Assembly (NCBI RefSeq): GCF_938040115.1
Contig: NZ_CALHXD010000065.1
Span: 1 to 10,115, forward strand
DNA from: an uncultured Campylobacter sp.
GTDB taxonomy: Bacteria; Campylobacterota; Campylobacteria; Campylobacterales; Campylobacteraceae
Direction: 5' to 3'
DNA length: 10,115 bases
This document shows, one piece after another, positions 1 through 5,148 of this stretch (the first letter of the stretch is position 1; each line of letters opens with the position of its first letter). Made by a program: the position numbers and the translations under genes. The notes under the pieces are model-generated. The model was not told where the DNA came from. It was given only the letters and a program-made list of their open reading frames with translations, and searched no databases.

Positions 1-681
1 GCCCATCTCGACGTAGATAACTATGCCTACCGTGACCAAGATAACAAGCAAAATTACGATAACTACAAGGAAGTTCATCTCGCCCGTATTTACCAAATTT
101 ACCGTTCCGCCGATAGCTGAAGGTATGCCGCTAACGATACCCGCGAAGATAATAAGGCTGATACCGTTGCCGATACCGCGCTGAGTGATCTGCTCGCCTA
201 TCCACATCAAAAGCATAGTTCCAGTTAACATCGAAGCTGCCGCAATCGCGATAAATAAATTCATATCTATCATTATCGCGTCCTCTCCGCCTCTACCGTG
301 AAGGCTCTGAAGCCCCATACTAACGCCCACTGCTTGAACAAGGGTAATAATAATAGTAGCGTAACGGATGATCTGCATATATTTTTGCATGCCGTCGCGG
401 TCTTTTTTCATCTTGCCTAAATTTGGGAAAGTAGCCGCTAAAAGCTCCATAATAATCGATGCTGTGATGTATGGCATAATGCCTAGAGAGATGATGCTGA
501 GGCGCTCTGCAGCCTTACCGCTGAACATATTAAATAACCCCAGCGCGTTTGCGGAATTCGAATCGAAAAACTCTTTAATAACATTGACGTTTACGCCAGG
601 AACCGGCACGTATGCCAGTATCCTGTAAGCAAATAAAAATGCCAACGTGATTAAAATCTTGTTGGTCAATGTCTTATTCAT
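1..681 (-). CDS. secY: Protein translocase subunit SecY, N-terminal half (cut by window edge)
   Basis: SecY is the pore-forming subunit of the SecYEG channel in the inner membrane, which exports unfolded proteins and inserts membrane proteins. I translated the complement of this stretch: 227 codons without a stop, starting MNKTLTNKI. Visible hallmarks are the VPVPGV motif at residues 25-30 at the end of TM1, the plug/TM2 region with LGIMPYITASII near residues 66-78, and GIGNGISLIIF at 169-179. About six hydrophobic segments can be seen (roughly 8-24, 68-87, 108-123, 140-160, 173-187, 204-224). Family members have about 420 residues, so roughly half is present. The ATG overlaps the rplO stop by one base (TAATG) and has no clear Shine-Dalgarno sequence, which suggests translational coupling to rplO. 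Position after rplO is the standard spc order. Confidence 0.97.
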   Translation of the reverse strand, partial: MNKTLTNKILITLAFLFAYRILAYVPVPGVNVNVIKEFFDSNSANALGLFNMFSGKAAERLSIISLGIMPYITASIIMELLAATFPNLGKMKKDRDGMQKYMQIIRYATIIITLVQAVGVSMGLQSLHGRGGEDAIMIDMNLFIAIAAASMLTGTMLLMWIGEQITQRGIGNGISLIIFAGIVSGIPSAIGGTVNLVNTGEMNFLVVIVILLVILVTVGIVIYVEMG

Positions 682-1082
682 TACGCACGTCCGCTAACGG
701 TTACGTTCTCGTCTTTGATTTTCGAAGCCAAATCTTTTGCGCTCACTCCGATCAATTTGATTTTCTTGACGCTGCTTGAAATTTTATGTACGGTAGCGAT
801 AGTAGCGATAGTGATCTCACTTAGCTCTTTTACCGCAACGATTTTTTCTACGTTGATTACGTAAGGTTTCTCAAATTTAGAAGCGAAGCCTACCTTTGGA
901 AGGCGTCTTTGAAGCGGTTGCTGACCGCCCTCGAAGCCTCTTTTTTCATTGTAGCCTTTTCTAGCTCTTTGACCTTTGTGTCCTTTGCCCGCTGTTTTAC
1001 CTTGACCGCTACCTTGACCGCGACCTAGTCTTTTGATTTGTCTAGTCGAGCCCTCGGCAGGTTTTAAATTTTCTAGTCCCAT
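681..1082 (-). CDS. rplO: 50S ribosomal protein L15
   Basis: L15 is a late-assembly protein of the large subunit that binds 23S rRNA with a long extended N-terminal arm. The 133-residue product starts MGLENLKPAEGSTRQIKRLG and has the typical Gly/Lys/Arg-rich segment (RGQGSGQGKTAGKGHKGQ, about residues 21-38), then FEGGQQPLQRRLPKVGF near 50-66, both diagnostic of the family. It is slightly shorter than the E. coli protein (144). AAGGAG lies just upstream of the ATG. It follows rpsE with a gap of only 9 nt: the rpmD (L30) gene found here in many bacteria is missing. Its TAA overlaps the secY ATG by one base. Confidence 0.98.
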   Translation of the reverse strand: MGLENLKPAEGSTRQIKRLGRGQGSGQGKTAGKGHKGQRARKGYNEKRGFEGGQQPLQRRLPKVGFASKFEKPYVINVEKIVAVKELSEITIATIATVHKISSSVKKIKLIGVSAKDLASKIKDENVTVSGRA

Positions 1083-1091
1083 ATCTTCTCC

Positions 1092-1535
1092 TTAGCCTTT
1101 AAGCATGCTTAGCGCTTTTAAAGTAGCGCGAACGACGTTTGCCGAGTTGTTTGAGCCAAGCGATTTTGTTAGGATGTCCTTGATGCCCGCAAGCTCTAGA
1201 ATAGGACGAGCACTACCGCCCGCGATCACGCCCGTACCTTCGCTAGCAGGGCGAAGTAAAACGCGGCTAGCGTTAAATTTAACCTCTACGTCGTGAGGTA
1301 TAGTCGAGCCTTTTCTTTTTACCTCGATGATGTTTTTAAACGCGTCGTCGACGGCTTTTCTCATAGCGTCCGGCACCTCTTTTGCTTTACCGAAGCCAAA
1401 GCCCACTAGGCCGTTTCTGTTTCCTACTACGACAAGAGCCGTAAATCTAAATCTACGACCGCCTTTTACGACCTTTGTAACGCGGCCGATATCAACCATT
1501 ACTTCTTCGAATTCTTCTCTGTTATATTTTTCCAT
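1092..1535 (-). CDS. rpsE: 30S ribosomal protein S5
   Basis: S5 sits on the solvent side of the small subunit near the mRNA entry and helps decoding accuracy and helicase activity. The 147-residue product shows the N-terminal double-stranded-RNA-binding fold (GRVTKVVKGGRRFRFTALV at about 17-35, then VGNRNGLVGFGFGKAKEVPDA) and the C-terminal segment with ASEGTGVIAGG near 97-107, the conserved GTGVIAGG signature. It lacks the longer N-terminal tail of E. coli S5 (167 residues). A ribosome binding site AAGGA precedes the ATG. It lies between rplR (11-nt gap) and rplO (9-nt gap). Confidence 0.98.
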   Translation of the reverse strand: MEKYNREEFEEVMVDIGRVTKVVKGGRRFRFTALVVVGNRNGLVGFGFGKAKEVPDAMRKAVDDAFKNIIEVKRKGSTIPHDVEVKFNASRVLLRPASEGTGVIAGGSARPILELAGIKDILTKSLGSNNSANVVRATLKALSMLKG

Positions 1536-1546
1536 AGCGATTTTCC

Positions 1547-1903
1547 TTATAGTTTGATACCGTTTTCACGTAATGCGTCTGCAAAAGCCGCTACGACTCC
1601 GTGATACAAATAGCCGTTTCTGTCGAATAATGCCGTTTCTATTTTTTTAGCTTTTAGAGTTTTTGCAAATTCTTTAGCCAAAGTTACGGCGCCTTCTTTG
1701 TTTGCTTTTACGCCTAGTTTTCTGCCGTCGGCTGCCGCTAGAGTTACGGCTGCTACGTCGTCGATAGCTTGGACGTAAAGAGTTCTGTTTGATTTGAAGA
1801 TAGAAATTCTAGGCAATACCGCAGTGCCGGAAATTTTGGCTCTGATTCTTCTTTTTCTCTTGATTCTAAGAGCGAGTTTTCTTTTTAATACATTTGCTGT
1901 CAT
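1547..1903 (-). CDS. rplR: 50S ribosomal protein L18
   Basis: L18 binds 5S rRNA together with L5 and anchors it in the central protuberance of the large subunit. The 118-residue product has the basic N-terminus (LALRIKRKRRIRAKI), then RISIFKSNRTLYVQAIDD near 32-49, which matches the family pattern of SNR followed by QxIDD, and the C-terminal FDRNGYLYHGVVAAFADALRE (about 93-113). Length is the family norm. AAGGGA precedes the ATG. Gaps are 10 nt to rplF and 11 nt to rpsE, so it belongs to the promoter-distal block after the rpsH-rplF spacer. Confidence 0.98.
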   Translation of the reverse strand: MTANVLKRKLALRIKRKRRIRAKISGTAVLPRISIFKSNRTLYVQAIDDVAAVTLAAADGRKLGVKANKEGAVTLAKEFAKTLKAKKIETALFDRNGYLYHGVVAAFADALRENGIKL

Positions 1904-1913
1904 TATCTATCCC

Positions 1914-2450
1914 TTACTTCTTAGATGTCTTACCGGCTTTGCGGATGATGCGCTCTTCTACGTATTTAACGCCTTTGCCCTTATATGGTTCAGGCGGTCT
2001 GTACGCCCTGACTTGAGCTGCGATCTGGCCTACCACTTGCTTGTCGTCGCCTTTGATGGTAATGATGTTTTTCTCTACGCTGATTTCAACGCCTTTTGGC
2101 ACTTCGTGATTTATCGGGTGAGAAAATCCTAAAGTAAGCTCAAGTACCTGGCCTTTAGCAGCGGCTTTGTAACCGACGCCGTTGATCTCAAGCTGGCGAA
2201 CAAAACCTTTTGTGATGCCGATGACGATATTGTTTGCAAGCGCTCTATAAGTGCCCCAGTAGGCTCTATCTTGTCTCTCGTCGCTCTTTGGAGAAAATAC
2301 TATGTGAGCATCTTCGACTTTGACGTCTACGTGCCCTTTTGTGTCAAGCTCTTTTAAATGAGCGCCTTTTTTAAATTTAAGGACGTTGCCTTCTACGCTG
2401 ACCTCTACTCCGCTTGGAATAGCTATCGGCTGTTTTCCTATACGTGACAT
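1914..2450 (-). CDS. rplF: 50S ribosomal protein L6
   Basis: L6 binds 23S rRNA near the sarcin-ricin loop at the base of the L7/L12 stalk, close to where elongation factors dock. The 178-residue product begins MSRIGKQPIAIPSGVEV, the standard L6 start, and ends with the C-terminal signature VRAYRPPEPYKGKGVKY (about 147-163). Length equals the usual 177-178. AAAAAGGA lies just upstream of the ATG. What is odd is its upstream side: instead of a few bases, 506 nt separate it from rpsH, including hairpins and a promoter-like element. It is therefore the first gene of a possible second transcription unit (rplF-rplR-rpsE-rplO-secY). Confidence 0.98.
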   Translation of the reverse strand: MSRIGKQPIAIPSGVEVSVEGNVLKFKKGAHLKELDTKGHVDVKVEDAHIVFSPKSDERQDRAYWGTYRALANNIVIGITKGFVRQLEINGVGYKAAAKGQVLELTLGFSHPINHEVPKGVEISVEKNIITIKGDDKQVVGQIAAQVRAYRPPEPYKGKGVKYVEERIIRKAGKTSKK

Positions 2451-2566
2451 TTTTTTCCTTTTTACTTGTCTAGGGTATGTCTACTTTTACGAATGGATAC
2501 CGCAATACCATAAAAATAGAAATGAATCGAAGCGATAAAAACCGCCTCAAACACTTTAATTTTCTC

Positions 2567-2624
2567 GTCAAATTTGACTTACTTTTTTTGGATCTACTTC
2601 CTAAAATTTGCCGTCAAATTTGAC
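2567..2624. repeat. Two copies of the palindrome GTCAAATTTGAC
   Basis: The perfect 12-bp palindrome GTCAAATTTGAC occurs at 2567-2578 and 2613-2624, each preceded by C, so a 13-mer is repeated with an offset of 46 nt. Its core CAAATTTG also occurs at 2651-2658, and AAATTTG or CAAATTT occurs at 2604-2610, 2680-2686, 2727-2733 and 2783-2789. Palindromes of this kind could be protein-binding sites or simply a favoured word in the intergenic DNA of this genus; similar words recur upstream of rpsJ. I see no evidence for a specific regulator. Confidence 0.5.
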
Positions 2625-2747
2625 ATCGTCGTTTTTAAATTTAGCTTTGGCAAATTTGGATAAATTGGCAAGTCGAGCTAAATTTGGGAAGCTTTTTAAA
2701 TTTAAACTTCCGATTTTAAATTTTAGAAATTTGACGGCGAAAATTTT
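2603..2747 (-). other. Candidate structured RNA leader (three-way junction) upstream of rplF
   Basis: Three inverted repeats nest in a regular way. The outer arms are 2603-2621 and 2727-2747: 12 perfect pairs (GCCGTCAAATTT against its complement) and 7 more (AAAATTT) after a 2-nt bulge at 2739-2740. Inside lie hairpin A, with perfect 10-nt arms AAATTTAGCT (2637-2646) and AGCTAAATTT (2676-2685), and directly beside it hairpin B, GGAAG (2687-2691) with CTTCC (2707-2711). Together they would make a three-way junction. Transcription from the promoter-like motif at 2756-2785 would begin within a few bases of the outer stem. The region is AT-rich and repetitive, so chance pairing is a real alternative, and DNA inverted repeats could fold from either strand. 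Confidence 0.35.
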
Positions 2748-2755
2748 TCGTAAAT

Positions 2756-2785
2756 TTTATAAACTACAAAAAGATGCCTAGTCAA
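2756..2785 (-). promoter_or_regulatory. Putative sigma70 promoter for rplF and downstream genes
   Basis: On the minus strand TTGACT (2780-2785) is followed after 18 nt by TATAAA (2756-2761), each matching five of six consensus positions. Transcription would start near 2749-2750, leaving a leader of about 300 nt before the rplF ATG. It lies downstream of the hairpin that follows rpsH, where a new promoter would be needed if that hairpin terminates transcription. In AT-rich DNA such matches also arise by chance, so confidence is moderate. Confidence 0.4.
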
Positions 2786-2956
2786 ATTTCATTTTAAGGC
2801 AATCCGAAACGCCACCTCGTCGTAAATACGACAAGACTACCGAATCAGACTACATTTTAATGATATCAAATTAACATCTTGCTACAAAAACAAGCCCATC
2901 AATTCAAACTTTATTTCAAAGTAATCTAAAACGCTACCCCGTAGCGTTTTAGACAA
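2764..2956 (-). repeat. Diverged direct repeat, two copies about 120 bp apart
   Basis: Copy B (about 2764-2834) resembles copy A (about 2882-2956). By hand, the 38 nt read from 2942 to 2905 and from 2820 to 2783 on the minus strand agree at 29 positions, and all nine differences are transitions. A second block, 2764-2779 against 2882-2897, agrees at 13 of 16. Small length differences separate the blocks. A weaker match continues through GACAA (2830-2834 and 2952-2956) toward the last codons of rpsH, so the unit may include the gene's 3' end. Copy A carries the strong hairpin; copy B has a smaller one at the matching place (GTCGT 2819-2823, ACGAC 2828-2832). Confidence 0.6.
2925..2953 (-). terminator. 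Perfect hairpin just after rpsH, possible terminator
   Basis: Arms TCTAAAACGCTAC (2925-2937) and GTAGCGTTTTAGA (2941-2953) are perfectly complementary over 13 bp with a 3-nt loop. The structure starts three bases after the rpsH stop codon. Read on the minus strand, the GC-rich core CGCTAC-GGG-GTAGCG is followed by TTTTAGATTACTTT, so the U tract is short and interrupted and partly lies in the stem. It could act as an intrinsic or partial terminator, an attenuator, or an RNA-processing and 3'-end stabilising element. Finding it in the middle of an essential operon is unusual. Confidence 0.5.
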
Positions 2957-3352
2957 TTACCACACAGAGCAGAGGATTTCGCCGCCTACGCCAGCTTTGT
3001 GAGCGTCTTCATTGCTTAAAACGCCTTTGCTGGTGCTAACGATGATCGTTCCGTAGCCGTTTTTAAATCTCTTGATCTCGTCTTTTCCCTTATAAACGCG
3101 GCGACCCGGGCTTGATACGCGCTTAAGCTCGTTAATCACGCTTCTACCGTGCTCGTCATATTTCAAAACTACGTTTATAAATTTCTTTTTATCTTCTTCT
3201 ACGACGTTGTAGCTCTCGATATAGCCTTTAGCCGCAAGGATAGATAAAGTAGCCTCGACGACGTTTGAATGAAGAAGCTTTGTAGTTTCAAGTCTTCTCA
3301 TTGCGGCGTTTCTAATGCGAGTTAGTCCGTCTGAAATTAAGTCGTTTAACAT
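2957..3352 (-). CDS. rpsH: 30S ribosomal protein S8
   Basis: S8 is a primary 16S rRNA-binding protein of the central domain; in E. coli it also represses spc translation by binding the rplE mRNA. The 131-residue product starts MLNDLISDGLTRIRNAAMRR and shows the family segments VSSPGRRVYKG (about 79-89) and the C-terminal GVGGEILCSVW, where most relatives have GGE(I/V)L. Length is normal. AAGGAAGAG precedes the ATG, 9 nt after rpsN. It is followed by a perfect hairpin and the long spacer, which makes it possibly the last gene of the upstream transcription unit. Confidence 0.98.
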   Translation of the reverse strand: MLNDLISDGLTRIRNAAMRRLETTKLLHSNVVEATLSILAAKGYIESYNVVEEDKKKFINVVLKYDEHGRSVINELKRVSSPGRRVYKGKDEIKRFKNGYGTIIVSTSKGVLSNEDAHKAGVGGEILCSVW

Positions 3353-3361
3353 TTCTCTTCC

Positions 3362-3547
3362 TTACCAGCTTGCTTTTTTTAGACCTGGGATTAGTCCCTC
3401 GTTAGCCATTTTTCTTAGGCATACGCGGCAAATTCCAAAATCTTTATAAACCGAATGCGGACGTCCGCAAATTTGGCATCTCGTATAGCCGCGAACCGCA
3501 AATTTAGGCTTTCTGGCAGCCTTTGCTATCATTGATTTTTTCGCCAT
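3362..3547 (-). CDS. rpsN: 30S ribosomal protein S14, zinc-binding (C+) form
   Basis: S14 lies in the head of the small subunit near S3 and S10 and is needed for late 30S assembly. The product has 61 residues, with MAKKSMIAKAARKPKF chosen as the start because it is the family start and AAAGGAAAG lies just upstream; a longer frame to 3586 would run into rplE. Two CxxC pairs (C24/C27 and C40/C43) form the zinc ribbon, and the C-terminus GLIPGLKKASW is typical. This is the short type-Z form rather than the 101-residue C- form of E. coli. One base separates it from the rplE stop. Confidence 0.97.
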   Translation of the reverse strand: MAKKSMIAKAARKPKFAVRGYTRCQICGRPHSVYKDFGICRVCLRKMANEGLIPGLKKASW

Positions 3548-3548
3548 A

Positions 3549-4094
3549 TTACTTTCCTTTCGCAAACGGCAAACCAAATAGCTCAAGCAATTTGAATGCC
3601 TCTTTGTCGCTGTTTGTCGTCGTGACTATAACTATATTCATACCGTGAGTGCGTAAAATCTTATCGTACTCGACCTCTGGGAACATTAGCTGCTCGTTAA
3701 GACCGAAGTTGTAGTTTCCGCGTCCATCAAAACCGTCTTTTGGAAGGCCTCTAAAGTCCTTAACTCTCGGTAGCGCGATAGAGATTAGTTTGTCTAAAAA
3801 CGCAAACATATTCTCTTTTCTAAGCGTTACTTTTACGCCGACAGGGAAACCCTCGCGCACTTTAAAGCCAGCAACCGATTTTTTAGCGTCGGTAACTACG
3901 GCTTTTTGTCCGGCGATTAGCGAAATAGTATCGGCGATGTTTTGAAGTTGCTTTTGATCTTTAGCCGATTCACCAGCGCCTACGCTTATCACGATCTTTT
4001 CGATCGCAGGGATTAGCATAGGATTTTTGATGTCGAATTCTTTAGCCAAAGCAGGCTTTACGACCTCGTTATATTTAGCTTTTAATCTATTCAT
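3549..4094 (-). CDS. rplE: 50S ribosomal protein L5
   Basis: L5 binds 5S rRNA with L18 and contacts the P-site tRNA and the 30S head from the central protuberance. The 181-residue product begins MNRLKAKYNEVVKPAL, carries NPMLIPAIEKIVISVGAGES (about 24-43), SLIAGQKAVVTDAKKSVAGFKVREGFPVG near 58-86, the segment IALPRVKDFRGLP (about 106-118) and a C-terminal IVIVTTT stretch. These are the family landmarks and the length is standard. GAGGG precedes the ATG. Gaps are 2 nt to rplX and 1 nt to rpsN, so translation is probably coupled. Confidence 0.98.
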   Translation of the reverse strand: MNRLKAKYNEVVKPALAKEFDIKNPMLIPAIEKIVISVGAGESAKDQKQLQNIADTISLIAGQKAVVTDAKKSVAGFKVREGFPVGVKVTLRKENMFAFLDKLISIALPRVKDFRGLPKDGFDGRGNYNFGLNEQLMFPEVEYDKILRTHGMNIVIVTTTNSDKEAFKLLELFGLPFAKGK

Positions 4095-4096
4095 TT

Positions 4097-4333
4097 TCAG
4101 CCCTCAACTTTTGCAACGTTTGAGATATCAATAGGCATCTCTTTATTGATAAAGCCGCCGTTTGGGGTCTTTTCGCTAGGTTTTATAGCTTTTTTAGCCA
4201 CCTTGCAGCCCTCGACGATGACTTGTCCTTTTTTGGCTAGGACGGATAAAATTTTACCTGTTTTACCTTTGTCGTCGCCTGCGATGATCTTAACGGTATC
4301 GCCTTTTTTTACTTTAAATTTAACATTAGCCAT
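4097..4333 (-). CDS. rplX: 50S ribosomal protein L24
   Basis: L24 is an early assembly protein that binds the 5' domain of 23S rRNA and starts large-subunit folding. The 78-residue product holds the KOW motif (VKKGDTVKIIAGDDKGKTGKI, about 8-28) and the segment GGFINKEMPIDISNVAKVE at the C-terminus, similar to the family pattern of E-xPIHxSNV, with Asp where many relatives have His. It is shorter than the E. coli protein (104). A strong ribosome binding site GGAGGTG lies inside the rplN end. Its ATG overlaps the rplN stop by one base (TAATG). Confidence 0.97.
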   Translation of the reverse strand: MANVKFKVKKGDTVKIIAGDDKGKTGKILSVLAKKGQVIVEGCKVAKKAIKPSEKTPNGGFINKEMPIDISNVAKVEG

Positions 4334-4701
4334 TATAACACCTCCGGAGCAAGCGAAACGATTTTCATAAAGTTAGCATATCTAACCTCACGGCCGACCG
4401 GTCCAAAGATACGAGTACCGATAGGCTCGCGTTTGTTATCTAGGATGACGGCTGCGTTTTCGTCGAAGCGGATTAGCGAGCCGTTATCTCTTTGAACCTC
4501 TTTTTTAGTTCTAACGACGACCGCTTTTACCACTTGACCTTTTTTGATCTTACCATTTGGAAGCGCCTTTTTGACCGAGCAGATGATAACGTCGCCAAGC
4601 GTCGCGTATCTTCTCTTGCTGCCGCCCAAAACTTTAATGCACATTAGCTCTTTCGCGCCGCTATTGTCAGCAACCGTAAGCCTCGTAAAAGATTGTATCA
4701 T
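4333..4701 (-). CDS. rplN: 50S ribosomal protein L14
   Basis: L14 binds 23S rRNA at the subunit interface, contacts 16S helix 14, and is the docking site of the silencing factor RsfS. The 122-residue product starts MIQSFTRLTVADNSGAKELM, with TVADNSGAKE the family signature, and contains RFDENAAVILDN (about 78-89) and GTRIFGPVGREVR (96-108). Length is the family norm. A G-rich ribosome binding site (GGGGG) precedes the ATG. Both ends show the one-base TAATG overlap, with rpsQ upstream and rplX downstream, which points to tight translational coupling. Confidence 0.98.
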   Translation of the reverse strand: MIQSFTRLTVADNSGAKELMCIKVLGGSKRRYATLGDVIICSVKKALPNGKIKKGQVVKAVVVRTKKEVQRDNGSLIRFDENAAVILDNKREPIGTRIFGPVGREVRYANFMKIVSLAPEVL

Positions 4702-4952
4702 TACTCAACCCCCGTCGCTAAAATAGTCTTTAAGCGGAAAGATTTTCTCGCGCTTAGCGGTCTGCATTCGATAGCTACGACCGTATCACCCGCTTTTGTT
4801 TCGTTCTTTTCGTCGTGAATCATATATTTTTTAAAGCGTTTTACGAATTTGTGGTATCTTGGGTGCATAACGCGTCTCTCAACCAAAATCGTAGCCGTCT
4901 TATCGCCGGCCTTTTGTAAAACAACACCTTGAATTTCTCTTTTTAATGCCAT
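4701..4952 (-). CDS. rpsQ: 30S ribosomal protein S17
   Basis: S17 is a primary binder of the 5' domain of 16S rRNA with an OB-type fold. The 83-residue product reads MALKREIQGVVLQKAGDKTA, then VERRVMHPRYHKFVKRFKKY (about 25-44), and AGDTVVAIECRPLSARKSFRL (54-74), the last containing the family signature ECRPLSxxKxFRL. Length is normal. AAGGGGTG lies upstream of the ATG. It starts 10 nt after rpmC and its stop overlaps the rplN start (TAATG). Confidence 0.98.
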   Translation of the reverse strand: MALKREIQGVVLQKAGDKTATILVERRVMHPRYHKFVKRFKKYMIHDEKNETKAGDTVVAIECRPLSARKSFRLKTILATGVE

Positions 4953-4962
4953 TTCTCACCCC

Positions 4963-5148
4963 TTACTTTGAAGCGCTAATTGCAGTGTTGATTTGCGCTA
5001 TTTCCTTGCGGACGGCGCTAATCTCGTTAGGGTTGCTTAGCTGCATAGTTTTTAGCTTTTGTCTTAAAGTAAATAAAAGCACCTTTTTCTCTTTCAATAA
5101 CGCGTTAAGTTCTGCAACGCTTTTGTCTTTAATATCAGTATATTTCAT
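4963..5148 (-). CDS. rpmC: 50S ribosomal protein L29
   Basis: L29 is a small helical-hairpin protein near the exit tunnel opening, beside L23, and forms part of the docking site for the signal recognition particle and trigger factor. I take the ATG at 5148 (MKYTDIKDKSVAELNALL, 61 residues) because this is where close relatives begin; a GTG two codons upstream (5154) is also possible. LFTLRQKLKTMQLSNPNEI near 27-45 matches the family pattern (LRFQxATGQL equivalents). The start lies within the end of rplP, an overlap of 14 nt, the largest in this cluster. Confidence 0.95.
   Translation of the reverse strand: MKYTDIKDKSVAELNALLKEKKVLLFTLRQKLKTMQLSNPNEISAVRKEIAQINTAISASK

Larger units (their letters stand above)
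2451..2956 (-). other. 506-bp gene-free spacer inside the spc operon (rpsH-rplF)
   Basis: No convincing gene is present on either strand. The longest frame that leads toward rplF is a 30-codon GTG frame at 2462-2554 without a good ribosome binding site. The DNA is AT-rich and crowded with AAATTTG/CAAATTT words. On the minus strand, in order, it contains a hairpin after the rpsH stop, two diverged copies of a direct repeat, a promoter-like motif, a set of nested inverted repeats, and the rplF ribosome binding site. In most bacteria this junction spans only a few to some tens of bases, so the spacer is an insertion or expansion. Its parts are listed separately. Confidence 0.9.

Noticed and set aside
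368..628. Plus-strand open frame of 86 codons opposite secY
   Set aside because: Antisense shadow of a clear SecY coding sequence, with no family resemblance or ribosome binding site.
1794..2132. Plus-strand open frame of 112 codons opposite rplR and rplF
   Set aside because: Hydrophobic-looking but fully antisense to two conserved genes; no independent support.
2462..2554. A 30-codon GTG frame (MFEAVFIASIHFYFYGIAV...) ending just before the rplF ribosome binding site, a possible leader peptide
   Set aside because: Start is GTG with only a weak purine stretch before it, no recognisable motif, and a frame of this length is expected by chance. Conservation in relatives would be needed to revive it.
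2592..2627. A 10-codon frame (MSNLTANFRK) on the minus strand
   Set aside because: It is created by the repeated palindrome itself and lacks a ribosome binding site; most likely a by-product of the repeat.
2603..2747. A 145-bp miniature transposable element with the outer arms as terminal inverted repeats
   Set aside because: No matching target-site duplication is visible at the two ends and the inner hairpins are not explained by such an element; genome-wide copies would be needed.
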